Of a DNA stretch of 64,000 nt, positions 28,264-35,918 are shown one piece after another (positions within the stretch are counted from its first letter, which is position 1; every line of letters starts with the position of its first letter). The notes under the pieces are model-generated. The model saw only the letters and a list, made by a program, of their open reading frames with translations. It was not told the origin of the DNA and made no database searches. The stretch spans positions 61,305 to 125,304 of the forward strand of contig NZ_CAMLSE010000022.1 of assembly GCF_946482605.1 (NCBI RefSeq), given 5' to 3'. This DNA is from an uncultured Dyadobacter sp. (lineage in GTDB: Bacteria > Bacteroidota > Bacteroidia > Cytophagales > Spirosomataceae). Made by a program: the position numbers and the translations under genes.

Positions 28264-29385
28264 TTATTCTGCCAGAATGCGGTACAGTTCAAGATTTAAA
28301 TAATAGTGATTCCCTTGAATCGCCCTTTTTTCCAACACGCCCAGGTCAACCAACTGATTCAGGTATTTCTTTGCCGTGTTCTCCGCATACAATCTTTGAT
28401 CTGTTAAATGTTTGACACGGGTGAATGGCTGCGTGAAAATCGCGTTAACGAGCAACTCCGGGCGGGCAATGGCCGTGTCGCTGATAATCACCTGCCGGAT
28501 GGCATCTTTAGTGTTCAGGATGTCGTTGATTTTGTCGTAGGTCATGATCGCCGTTGTCTCCACTGCTTTGAGCATAAACCTTAGCCAATTGTTCCAGTCG
28601 CCCCGCTGACTTACGCCCATGAGCCCGCCGTAGTAGTCTTCGCGATTATCCAGGATGAAGCGACTGAGGAAGAGAATAGGGTAGTCGAGCAGGCCTTTAT
28701 GGGTAAGGTAGTTGATATTGAATATCCTCCCCGTCCTGCCATTGCCGTCGCGAAAAGGGTGTATGGCTTCAAATTGAAAGTGGCCGATCGCCATCTTGAT
28801 CACGGGGTCAACCCTGAAATTTTTATCATCATTCAGAAACGTTACGAGGTTGGATAGTTTGGTCTCAATAATTCCCACACCTCTGGGTGGCGTGTAAACC
28901 GGTTTCCCAGCATTCGGGCTGCTGCCGCCTTGCCGGATGTGAGTTTGGACAAATGGCGGTCTGATGCCGTCGGTTGTCTGGTATATTTCCTGATACACCG
29001 CTCTGAAATAATCTTCACTGAACTGGTCGCTGTCCCTCAAAAAGCTATGTCCAAACCACAATGCCTCGCGATAGCGCAAAACATCTTTCGCAGAACCAGT
29101 GATTTCATTACGCCCTTGTTCGCTGAATGCTTTGTAAAGCTCGTCATCGGTGGTGAAGATATTTTCAATCGCGCTGGATGCTTTGGCTTCCTGCAAACTG
29201 ATCGTATTGATGAGAATGGCCTGATTCGGAATCGCTATACTTCTTCCTTGTAACCTTCCTAATGCAGCTTTCGCGTTGGCCAAAGCCTCATAAACCTCGA
29301 TATTCCGATAAAGCTCTTCTGAAATGGGCAGCTCAGGAAGGTCGTTCCAGGGAATATTACGGTCGGGATTGATCGGGTAGAGCAT
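28264..29385 (-). CDS. Class II Fic protein with C-terminal winged helix
   Basis: 373 residues. The Fic active site HPFRDGNGRTGR is at 209-220 (catalytic H209), complete for AMP transfer from ATP. The N-terminal inhibitory helix motif SSAIEN (70-75, E74) marks a self-inhibited class II enzyme; GGSSPNAGKPVYTPP is the usual flap region. Residues about 295-373 look like a winged helix (LLVNAIFTQPFTRVKHLTDQRLYAENTAKKYLNQLVDLGVLEKR), a DNA-binding type add-on. The known activity of the family is adenylylation or de-adenylylation of proteins. The 120 bases upstream of the start are packed with an RCATYAAA motif, so autoregulation through the winged helix is plausible. No separate antitoxin gene is seen. 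Confidence 0.93.
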   Translation of the reverse strand: MLYPINPDRNIPWNDLPELPISEELYRNIEVYEALANAKAALGRLQGRSIAIPNQAILINTISLQEAKASSAIENIFTTDDELYKAFSEQGRNEITGSAKDVLRYREALWFGHSFLRDSDQFSEDYFRAVYQEIYQTTDGIRPPFVQTHIRQGGSSPNAGKPVYTPPRGVGIIETKLSNLVTFLNDDKNFRVDPVIKMAIGHFQFEAIHPFRDGNGRTGRIFNINYLTHKGLLDYPILFLSRFILDNREDYYGGLMGVSQRGDWNNWLRFMLKAVETTAIMTYDKINDILNTKDAIRQVIISDTAIARPELLVNAIFTQPFTRVKHLTDQRLYAENTAKKYLNQLVDLGVLEKRAIQGNHYYLNLELYRILAE

Positions 29386-29397
29386 GGCTGAGGTGTT

Positions 29398-29518
29398 GAC
29401 ATTAAAACTGGGGATGATTTAATGTTAGTCCGGGATCTGGCATCAAATTTAATCCTTTTTTTATAGCTAACATCAAAATGATATTGATTTTAATGTTAGC
29501 TCGATTTTTGGCATTAAA
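29398..29518. promoter_or_regulatory. Operator-like cluster upstream of fic
   Basis: Six copies of the octamer RCATYAAA occur in 120 bases: on the + strand at 29400, 29440, 29471 and 29511, and on the - strand at 29418-29425 and 29489-29496. They form a palindrome, 29465-29479 with 29487-29501 (one mismatch, arm AGCTAACATCAAAAT), and a 30-nt imperfect direct repeat (29418-29447 and 29489-29518, 71 bases apart). The cluster lies just 5' of the fic start and also upstream of the thuA-like gene on the other strand. Confidence 0.65.
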
Positions 29519-29629
29519 CCGAACAGGTAATATAACGTAGACCTCTAATCTTCCAGAGGCCAAATCAGTAAATTTCTTCCCACATTTGTTTTAGTACTAA
29601 TTACATCATTAATCATTTTTCAAAACATC

Positions 29630-30373
29630 ATGTTTAAAAAATTACTGGCCCTGGCTCTTGTGATCGGAAGCGCGGTTACAGCGCACGCGCAGCAGTTCAA
29701 GGCGTTGCTCTTTACCAAAACTGCCGGTTTTCACCACGTTTCCATCCACGAAGGCGTGGCCGGGATCAGGAACCTCGCGTCAAGGCATAATTTTTCGGTC
29801 GATTGGCAGGAGAATGCCGACGTGTTCAATGACAAAAGTCTGGCCAACTACTCGGTGGTGATCTTCCTCAATACCACCGGCGATATCCTCAACGACGCGC
29901 AACAGGCGGCCCTCGAAAAATACATTAAAAGCGGTAAAGGCTGGGTAGGTGTCCACGCAGCGGCGGATACGGAGTACGACTGGCCATGGTACGGCAAGCT
30001 CTGCGGTGCTTATTTCAAAACCCACCCCGCACAGCAGACGGCATTCCTGGACGTGAAAGACAGCAACTTCCCGGGCCTCGAACGCTTCCCGAAACGCATG
30101 CTCTGGACCGACGAATGGTACGAGTACAAAAAACCGCTTAACGCCGACGATCTGAAAGTACTTATTACGATCGACGAAAAGACGTACGACCCTAAAACCA
30201 GTCAGGGCAACGGTATGGGCGACCATCCGATCGCCTGGTACCACAACTTCGACGGCGGCCGCGCATTCTATACCGGTTTGGGCCACATTGGTTTGGTTTA
30301 TTCCGATCAGTCGTTTCTGGATCACCTGTACGGCGGGATCTATTGGGCTGCAACGGGTAAAGGTTTGAAATAG
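29630..30373 (+). CDS. Secreted ThuA-domain protein
   Basis: 247 residues. Signal peptide 1-21 (ending AHAQQ). The ThuA fold (glutamine-amidotransferase-like) is shown by FKALLFTKTAGFHHVSIHEGVAGI, YSVVIFLNTTGDILNDAQQAALEKYI, GKGWVGVHAAADTEYDWPWYGKLCGAYF, HPIAWYHNFDGGRAFYTGLGH and the end FLDHLYGGIYWA. ThuA-like proteins are linked to disaccharide or polyol use and are frequent neighbours of PVC-type haem dehydrogenases, as at 24745. The catalytic role remains unproved for the family; no nucleophilic Cys of the amidotransferase type is apparent. Confidence 0.9.
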   Translation: MFKKLLALALVIGSAVTAHAQQFKALLFTKTAGFHHVSIHEGVAGIRNLASRHNFSVDWQENADVFNDKSLANYSVVIFLNTTGDILNDAQQAALEKYIKSGKGWVGVHAAADTEYDWPWYGKLCGAYFKTHPAQQTAFLDVKDSNFPGLERFPKRMLWTDEWYEYKKPLNADDLKVLITIDEKTYDPKTSQGNGMGDHPIAWYHNFDGGRAFYTGLGHIGLVYSDQSFLDHLYGGIYWAATGKGLK

Positions 30374-30400
30374 AACACAACAAATGTCGGCAACGACAGG

Positions 30401-30553
30401 CCACAGTGTGGCCTCCTGTTTATAGGATCCGTATGCCCGAATAACTTTTCAGCTCCATCGGAGCTTCCTTTGTCATTGTGCATCAGGAAGCTCCGATGGA
30501 GCTGAAACGTTTGGTGGCGCCTTGTTTTCTATAAACAGGGAACCACTCTGTGG
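30401..30553. repeat. Nested inverted-repeat element, 153 bp
   Basis: Outer arms 30401-30425 (starting CCACAGTGTGG) and 30529-30553 (ending CCACTCTGTGG) are inverted over 25 bases with four mismatches. Inner arms 30443-30469 and 30485-30511 are inverted over 27 bases with one mismatch and contain AGCTCCATCGGAGCT, itself a small hairpin. The inner loop is 15 bases. No ORF is inside. It resembles a MITE or a large REP-type element inserted before the antitoxin gene at 30621. Confidence 0.75.
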
Positions 30554-30620
30554 TAGAATGAATGGTTAATTCGATGCCATCAGACAAATTCTTACATTTG
30601 ACTACACAAACTATAAAATC

Positions 30621-30851
30621 ATGAAAAAGGAAGCAATCATAGCACGAACCATTGACGCCATTAATCACCTACCAGTCGACAAGGCGGAGGAGATATCTGA
30701 CTTTGCCGATTTTGTCAGGAAACGCCACGAGGAACAGCAACTTACTGAGGGGATTCAGAAACTGGTCGAGGATAATTCAGCCTTTGATTTTCTGAAAGAT
30801 GAAGAAGAAATTTACTCGCTGGCAGACTTAAAGGAAGTATACAATGGCTAA
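30621..30851 (+). CDS. Small acidic antitoxin-like protein (MazE-position, DUF2281-like)
   Basis: 76 residues. The N-terminal part (EAIIARTIDAINHLPVDKAEEISDFADFVRKRHEEQ) resembles DUF2281-type antitoxins in which a helix hairpin precedes a toxin-binding tail. The C-terminal tail is acidic (FDFLKDEEEIYSLADLKEVYNG). Its stop codon overlaps the ATG of a broken MazF/PemK-like gene by 8 bases, the standard layout of an antitoxin/toxin pair, so it is likely an orphaned antitoxin. Confidence 0.75.
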   Translation: MKKEAIIARTIDAINHLPVDKAEEISDFADFVRKRHEEQQLTEGIQKLVEDNSAFDFLKDEEEIYSLADLKEVYNG

Positions 30852-31009
30852 GGGTGACATTGTTTTGATCCCCTTTCCATTTACTAACCTTGCGTAGTAA
30901 ATTAAGACCTGCGGCAATCCTTGCTGAAACAAAATTCGATCTGATTGCCTGCTTTATCACTTCACAAATTGGTTGGAAAAATCTGAAAACTCTGCTTAAA
31001 CTATCTTAG
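30844..31009 (+). pseudogene. Broken MazF/PemK-family toxin
   Basis: ATG 30844 opens MAKGDIVLIPFPFTNLA, the classic MazF/PemK start (KGDIVLIPFPFT), then meets TAG at 30895-30897. A one-base frame change at about 30895 restores SKLRPAAILAETKFDLIACFITSQI, which matches the next MazF strands (S.LRPA.VL...FITSQ). After that homology stops, with a terminal stop at 31007-31009; about half of a normal toxin is missing. The gene overlaps the end of the antitoxin. The frameshift and the deletion together show an inactivated endoribonuclease. Confidence 0.85.
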
Positions 31010-31054
31010 ACCGAACCTATGTGTCCGGATTGAAGTTTGCCGTGACTTATATAA

Positions 31055-31786
31055 CTACTTCTCGAACAACTTCACGGTATAATCCAGCAAAGCCGCATCG
31101 CCGATCTTTCCGTGACCTGGAATGACTACTTTAACATCCGGATATTTTCGCTTGATTTCGGTCACAGTCGCCGACCAGGCCTGTACGTTGGCATCGGCGA
31201 GGTTGCCTTTCGTTGCATCGACTTCCTTGATCAGGCAGCCGCCGAACATTACATTCTCATCCGGGAAATAGCCGATGATATTGTCCCGCGTATGTCCCTC
31301 ACCGTAAAATGCCGCCACAACCGATTTTTTACCTACTTTCAGGTTCAGCTTGTTATCGAACCCTTTCTGAGGCACAGGGAATTTGTGCTCTCTATCCAAT
31401 GCAATCGTCTTGTTCGTCGCATATGACGGGATGCCGTGCGCGTGGAATGCTTTTAAACCTCCTACGCAATCCTCGTGAAAGTGTGTCGCAATGACGGCTT
31501 TTACCTTGCAATGCAAACTGTCCTCAACCCACCGGATTACCTTCGCCGATGTGGCATCGTTCACCGGCGTATCGAAAATCACCGCCTCGCCTCCGTCGAA
31601 TACGATCAGGCCATTGCAGGGTACTTTGCCGAAGGTTTCGGTTTGCAGGTAGGTGAGGTGCTGGTATGTGTGATCGGTTAGCTTTTGCAGGACCAGATCG
31701 TCGGTTTTGAGGCTTTTGTCGGGTGTTTGCGCGCGTACGCATATGTATGTGAGCAGGAGCAGGCAGGCAAGAGCGTGTTTTTTCAT
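31055..31786 (-). CDS. Subclass B1 metallo-beta-lactamase
   Basis: 243 residues from ATG 31786, chosen because MKKHALACLLLLTYICVRAQ is a signal peptide. All B1 zinc ligands are visible: HFHED (H102, H104, D106), H165 in GEGHTRDNI, C184 in GGCLIK and H225 in PGHG. The Lys of GGCLIK is the residue that binds the beta-lactam carboxylate in B1 enzymes. The N-terminal NGLIVFDGGEAVIFDTPVNDATSAKVIRWVED strands also fit. It should hydrolyse beta-lactams, probably including carbapenems, in the periplasm; the spectrum is inference. It lies alone with no mobile-element signature beside it, consistent with a resident chromosomal enzyme. Confidence 0.9.
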   Translation of the reverse strand: MKKHALACLLLLTYICVRAQTPDKSLKTDDLVLQKLTDHTYQHLTYLQTETFGKVPCNGLIVFDGGEAVIFDTPVNDATSAKVIRWVEDSLHCKVKAVIATHFHEDCVGGLKAFHAHGIPSYATNKTIALDREHKFPVPQKGFDNKLNLKVGKKSVVAAFYGEGHTRDNIIGYFPDENVMFGGCLIKEVDATKGNLADANVQAWSATVTEIKRKYPDVKVVIPGHGKIGDAALLDYTVKLFEK

Positions 31787-32094
31787 GGGTTGGTTGGTGA
31801 ATAGCAGTGAAAGTGAACTGTGCGGCAAGATAAGAGAAATTGCTATATTGGGAACATAGAAGCCACAATCGGGCTACAACTTAAATGGCAATTGGAAAAA
31901 CAGCATTTTTGAGACGCGCCGCGAAGGCACTGGCCGGATTGATCGACCATCCGTTGAAGCAGGTTTCGACTAACAATAATTACTATGTCAATAAGCCGTT
32001 CTTTTGAAGAGTTGATCGAATTGTCTGGCGACGGAAATGCTGCTATGTTAAAGGACTTTCGAGAATATGTACTAATCTGATCCCATTTAAACCG
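31787..32094. other. Intergenic stretch with two tiny possible ORFs
   Basis: This 308-base gap holds two short + frames, 31885-32007 (40 codons, MAIGKTAFLRRAAKALAGL...) and 31985-32080 (31 codons, MSISRSFEELIELSGDGN...), which overlap. Neither has a recognised family and both may be gene debris. Promoters for the divergent lactamase and the DUF1304 gene must lie here, but none can be named with confidence. Confidence 0.3.
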
Positions 32095-32457
32095 ATGCAA
32101 ACACTTTCTACCATTCTGGTCGCTCTCGTTGCCCTGGAACATCTTTACATTCTTTACATCGAAATGTTTGCCTGGGAAACCAAAGGCAAAGAGACCTTTA
32201 AAGGCTCCCTGGCGCCTGAGCTTTTCAAACCGACCAAGACCCTGGCCGCTAACCAGGGCCTCTACAACGGCTTCCTCGCTGCCGGTCTCATCTGGTCGCT
32301 GCTCATCACCGACCACCATTGGAAGCTCTACGTCGGCGTCTTTTTTCTTAGTTGCGTCGTTGTGGCTGGGGTGTACGGGGCTGTAACGGCCAGCAGGAAG
32401 ATATTTTTTGTGCAGGCGTTGCCGGCGATCGTGGCACTGGTGGTGTTGCATTTGTAA
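32095..32457 (+). CDS. DUF1304 family membrane protein
   Basis: 120 residues with four predicted membrane helices (about 1-22, 51-70, 75-94, 99-118). The motif LVALEHLYILYIEMFAWETKGKETF and the segment ANQGLYNGFLAAGLIW match the DUF1304 family (small integral membrane proteins of unknown role). Start ATG 32095 places the first helix at the very N-terminus, as usual. It stands alone between a beta-lactamase and a DUF4240 gene. Confidence 0.88.
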   Translation: MQTLSTILVALVALEHLYILYIEMFAWETKGKETFKGSLAPELFKPTKTLAANQGLYNGFLAAGLIWSLLITDHHWKLYVGVFFLSCVVVAGVYGAVTASRKIFFVQALPAIVALVVLHL

Positions 32458-32507
32458 AGAGGATAGTGGAAAATGAATAGCTAATTAAAAATTCAAATCA
32501 GTAAACA

Positions 32508-33068
32508 ATGGCAGTTAATCTGGAACCTACGGCCGAAATGCTGGATGAAGCTCTTTACTGGGACATCGTTCAAAGGTCACTTGACAATAGTTCGGATCAG
32601 GAAGATCAGGAGGAGTTTTTGATTGATGCAATCAGTAATCTGTCGCCGAAGGAAATGGTGGGTTTTCGTTTGCGAACGGATGAATTGCTGTTCAAAACTT
32701 ATACTTCCGACATGTGGTGCGCTGCTTACATTATGAACGGGGGCGCTTCGGACGACGGTTTTGAATATTTCAGGAACTGGGTGATTTCAAGAGGCAAGGA
32801 TGTCTATTACAAAGCAAAGGAAAACCCCGATTCGCTGGTCTCGGAAGTAGCTGACGATGTCGAGTTTTACGAGTTCGAAACGTTCTGGTATGTGGCGCTT
32901 GAAGCATTCCAGCAGCAGACAGACGAAGATTTGTACGACTACATTGATCACGATCATTTCCGCACTTCGGAAGGGAACTATCCCGCTCTTGAATTGAATT
33001 GGAGCGAAGAGGATCCGGAGAGCATGAGGGCGATCTGTCCTGAGCTGTATGAGCGGTTTGAAGGGTAG
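32508..33068 (+). CDS. DUF4240 domain protein
   Basis: 186 residues, cytoplasmic and acidic. The family core is readable: FKTYTSDMWCAAYIMNGGASDDGFEYFRNWVISRGKDVYYKAKENPDSLVSEV, followed by EFETFWYVALEAFQQ and the YPALELNWSEEDPE tail. DUF4240 proteins occur widely in bacteria, are often near WGR-domain proteins, and have no established function. It begins 50 bases after the DUF1304 gene and could be cotranscribed. Confidence 0.88.
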   Translation: MAVNLEPTAEMLDEALYWDIVQRSLDNSSDQEDQEEFLIDAISNLSPKEMVGFRLRTDELLFKTYTSDMWCAAYIMNGGASDDGFEYFRNWVISRGKDVYYKAKENPDSLVSEVADDVEFYEFETFWYVALEAFQQQTDEDLYDYIDHDHFRTSEGNYPALELNWSEEDPESMRAICPELYERFEG

Positions 33069-33127
33069 GGAAGTTGATTGAACCATGTTGTCCAAAATTT
33101 CCTTAACTTCGGGTAAACAGTTAGGTG

Positions 33128-33358
33128 ATGAGGACTTTGAATGTTTCAATTTCAGAAAATGAGTATAGGAGACTTGGCTTGAAAGAAGAAAATCTCACAT
33201 TTTCGGAGCTTTTCAACTTAGTCAGTAGAGAGTTGGTTCGTCAGAATCTTGAAAGATCGGTCGAGTTGGCCGAGAAATATGGTCTATCCGACATGACGAT
33301 AGACGAAATCACCGAGGAGGTGAAAGCTGTACGCACACATGCAAAAAGTCGTCATTGA
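33128..33358 (+). CDS. Antitoxin of a PIN-type toxin-antitoxin pair
   Basis: 76 residues from ATG 33128 (a GTG lies one codon earlier). The N-terminal strand MRTLNVSISENEYRRLGL is of the kind used by small DNA-binding antitoxins, followed by helices (LTFSELFNLVSRELVRQNLERSVELAEKYGL) and the tail DMTIDEITEEVKAVR. The last 20 bases overlap the start of the PIN gene in another frame, the usual arrangement in which the antitoxin is translated first. No named family is assigned. Confidence 0.8.
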   Translation: MRTLNVSISENEYRRLGLKEENLTFSELFNLVSRELVRQNLERSVELAEKYGLSDMTIDEITEEVKAVRTHAKSRH

Positions 33359-33761
33359 CACAAATGTCTTTGTGTCAGCACTTATTCAAAGAAGTTATCC
33401 ATATCTAATCGTCAGAGAGCTTTTTGCTGAAGGGCGGATTCAGGTTTGTGTTTCCGATGAGTTACTTGCCGAATATTACGAGGTATTGTCGCGACCAAAG
33501 TTTTCCAAGTTTCCTGATTTCTTCATTCGGGCAGAAGCCCTTTTAGCAGATATCGGCGGTAGAGCCGTAAAATATTTCCCTACGACAAAGATTGATCTTA
33601 TTGCAGATCAGGATGATAATAAGATATTGGAGCTGGCTGAAGAGTGCAGGGCCGACTTCATCGTTACCGGGAATACGAATGATTTTACTTTTCCAAAATA
33701 CCGCGGTACACTGATTCTGACCCCGAAGGAATTTTGGGAATCGGCGATGACGGATGGATGA
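33339..33761 (+). CDS. PIN-domain toxin (putative toxin component, TIGR00305-like)
   Basis: 140 residues. The PIN acidic residues are present: D7 in VVIDTNVFVSALI, E45 in LLAEYYEVLSRPKF, D92 in ADQDDNKILELA and D115 in VTGNTNDF. PIN toxins are magnesium-dependent ribonucleases that cut tRNA or mRNA when the antitoxin is lost. The protein is full length and overlaps its antitoxin by 20 bases, so the pair looks active. Confidence 0.92.
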   Translation: MQKVVIDTNVFVSALIQRSYPYLIVRELFAEGRIQVCVSDELLAEYYEVLSRPKFSKFPDFFIRAEALLADIGGRAVKYFPTTKIDLIADQDDNKILELAEECRADFIVTGNTNDFTFPKYRGTLILTPKEFWESAMTDG

Positions 33762-34112
33762 TGTGCACGCATAACGCGATGTTTTAACGCAGCAACGCCC
33801 CGGCTGCTAATCAAGATTCCCCAATGCTATCCAACCGCCATTACGGCAAACAGAGGCGCGCTGAATGTCGTGAATAATGTAGAACAACTACCCAAAGCTT
33901 TTCTTGAAATCGCGGATATTCAAAAGCGGCATCGATCTACTCTACCGATGGATAGACGGTTATGACCGGTCGCTTTCTGCTGTTGATATCCTTCTACAAA
34001 TGGTACAATATTGATTTTGACATAGCCCGTCCGGGATGCATCTGATATGCAGATCTGTCCTGCAAATGGGGCGAAAGCCATGGGTTTATCTAAAATCAAA
34101 TTCACTGTACAC
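33762..34112. other. Gap upstream of the PrnB-like gene
   Basis: About 350 bases without a convincing gene. Short frames near 33880-34015 show no family likeness. No terminator hairpin with a T-run is visible after the PIN gene. The promoter of the PrnB-like gene should be here but is not recognised. Confidence 0.3.
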
Positions 34113-35276
34113 ATGAGACCAAGCTGTTATTCTGTTTCCGATTTAAAGTCTGTAACCAATGAAAATGAATGGATCGCCAGCCTCGACCCGCTCCGCGCGG
34201 ATGATGTGATGGCAAGAATACCGCGCATGAATGAGAAGAGAGATGTAAAGGGACTTGTATCAATTGCCACGATGATCATGCCCGCCGAGCCGGATTTGCG
34301 GGGTTTCGGCTACCATGAAGCCAACGCCGCTACCCGTGATATCGGAATTTTGCTGGGGTCGCTGAAAAGGCACGGGATAGAGCCGCATACCGTTGTGGAC
34401 GGTCTGGCGGATAAAATGCTGTGGCTTGCAGCAAAAACATCCCTGCCTCCAAGGGACACCCTGCTGCATTATACCATTTGGAATCCTGTCGACGACAGAA
34501 GACGGACTTATACCGGCACGGCGGACGAAATACATTTGATAGACAGCGTGGTAATGGCTATGGACCCGCTGGTAGCCGCGATCCGATTGCTTGGTGAACT
34601 GCATTACACTTCCCTGCACGCCAGGGCATTCAGGGAGATTTGTGAGAAAGTAACGAATTGCTTTCAGAAGGTGATCGACGGCATTGTGCTGGCCCGCCGG
34701 AAAGTATCCCTTTCCTACTTTTCTTCGGAATTACGGCTCTATTTCGATCCCATTACATTGGATGGGCGGCAATACCTCGGCCCCGGCGCTGTCGAGATGC
34801 CGATGTTCATTTTCGATCATTTACTTTGGAGCAGCGATTGTAAAGATCCGGAATATGCAGTCTTTAAAAATACCTATCTGCCGTATGTTCATCCGGAAAT
34901 GCGCGGCATTTACCTTGAATTCGATGGGAAAGATAGTTTGTTAGGTAAATGTTTGAAAAACATCGTCGACGAGCGGATGGTCTTTAACCCTGTGGTCTGT
35001 GAATCGTTGCGAGCGCTTCGTTTGTGTTTTCAACAATTGAAAAGTTTCAGGATGCCGCATCGTAAAGTAGCGGAGGAAGCCTATGATCATGTGAACGGGC
35101 AAGGCCACGCGTCTGAGTCGAGCCGCCACGAATATCGCCATAAGGGTAGCGGCGGCTATTCTCCCGGTATTCTGTCCCACATCGTCGGATTGACGAATGC
35201 TAAAATTGCCAAACTCGACGAATGTATAGCGCTTTATCAGCTTAGGTCGGGAAGGTCTGATGTTGATCCGGATTAA
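34113..35276 (+). CDS. PrnB-like haem enzyme (monodechloroaminopyrrolnitrin synthase family, DUF1864)
   Basis: 387 residues from ATG 34113; ATGs at 34080 and 34047 are in frame, but the later one gives the N-terminal length I recall for PrnB. Shared features with Pseudomonas PrnB: SLDPLRADDVMARIPRMN, ANAATRDIGILLGSLKRHG, LPPRDTLLHYTIWNP, the YLGPGAVEMPMF block, FDHLLWSS, KNTYLPYV, and RMPH whose His (H316 here) aligns with the haem ligand, then GSGGYSPGILSHI. PrnB rearranges 7-chloro-L-tryptophan in pyrrolnitrin synthesis and belongs to the indoleamine/tryptophan dioxygenase superfamily. No prnA, prnC or prnD lies in the window, so the substrate here is open. The family call is strong; the function is inference. 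Confidence 0.85.
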   Translation: MRPSCYSVSDLKSVTNENEWIASLDPLRADDVMARIPRMNEKRDVKGLVSIATMIMPAEPDLRGFGYHEANAATRDIGILLGSLKRHGIEPHTVVDGLADKMLWLAAKTSLPPRDTLLHYTIWNPVDDRRRTYTGTADEIHLIDSVVMAMDPLVAAIRLLGELHYTSLHARAFREICEKVTNCFQKVIDGIVLARRKVSLSYFSSELRLYFDPITLDGRQYLGPGAVEMPMFIFDHLLWSSDCKDPEYAVFKNTYLPYVHPEMRGIYLEFDGKDSLLGKCLKNIVDERMVFNPVVCESLRALRLCFQQLKSFRMPHRKVAEEAYDHVNGQGHASESSRHEYRHKGSGGYSPGILSHIVGLTNAKIAKLDECIALYQLRSGRSDVDPD

Positions 35277-35278
35277 AA

Positions 35279-35866
35279 TCACTCAATGATCTTTAGCCCA
35301 AACCCATAAACCTCCTCTTCGCCTCGTGCGATCTTTGGATTGTTGCTGATGATGAATATCGAATTGGCGACAGCCAGCGCGACGGTGAGGCCGAAAATGA
35401 GGAAAGGGTTGCTCAAGAGGCCCATGAACCCGGTAAGCACGCCGACGAAAATCACCCCGTACCAGATTACCGACCAGGTGATCTGAAAGTTCAGGATGCG
35501 TTTACCGAGTTCGTTGGCGCCGGTAATGGAATTTCTTTTGTACATCCAGAGCGCGAAAGGAACGAGCATGTTGCCCAGCGGAATAAACCAGAAGGACAAT
35601 GCGGAAAGGTTCATGAGTTTGAGAAAACCCTGGTCCTCGTATAGTTCGACTGGCGCCGCCGTGCCCGTAACCGAGAGTTCTTCCACGGACACCTCCAATG
35701 CCTGCGCGATGAGGCGCAGCGTTTCTCCGCGTGGTATCACATTTCCACTCTCGATCCGTTGCAATGTCCGGAGGTTGATGCCCGCATTTTCGGCAAGGGT
35801 TTCCTGAGAAAGTCCCTTTGCCTTCCGTAAAGTCCGTATTTTTTCGGCGGTGGTCTGTTTGTTCAT
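35279..35866 (-). CDS. XRE-family regulator with DUF4870-like membrane domain
   Basis: 195 residues from ATG 35866, chosen because the helix-turn-helix begins at once (AEKIRTLRKAKGLSQETLAENAGINLRTLQRIESGNVIPRGETLRLIAQAL, about 5-57) whereas the upstream extension has no likeness. Residues about 90-185 hold three or four membrane helices (LSALSFWFIPLGNMLVPFALW, NFQITWSVIWYGVIFVGVLTG, IFGLTVALAVANSIFII) with the N-x-x-x-x-FQ pattern of DUF4870. This makes a membrane-tethered repressor or activator. A perfect 13-bp inverted repeat 53 bases upstream is a likely binding site. Confidence 0.87.
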   Translation of the reverse strand: MNKQTTAEKIRTLRKAKGLSQETLAENAGINLRTLQRIESGNVIPRGETLRLIAQALEVSVEELSVTGTAAPVELYEDQGFLKLMNLSALSFWFIPLGNMLVPFALWMYKRNSITGANELGKRILNFQITWSVIWYGVIFVGVLTGFMGLLSNPFLIFGLTVALAVANSIFIISNNPKIARGEEEVYGFGLKIIE

Positions 35867-35918
35867 GTTCAGGTTGTTTTGAGTAAATTTAAGGGTTTTA
35901 GAAAGGAAATGATAGCGG

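Noticed and set aside
33880..34015. Short frames upstream of the PrnB-like gene
   Set aside because: No start codon with a plausible leader, no family likeness, and frames compete; probably not coding.
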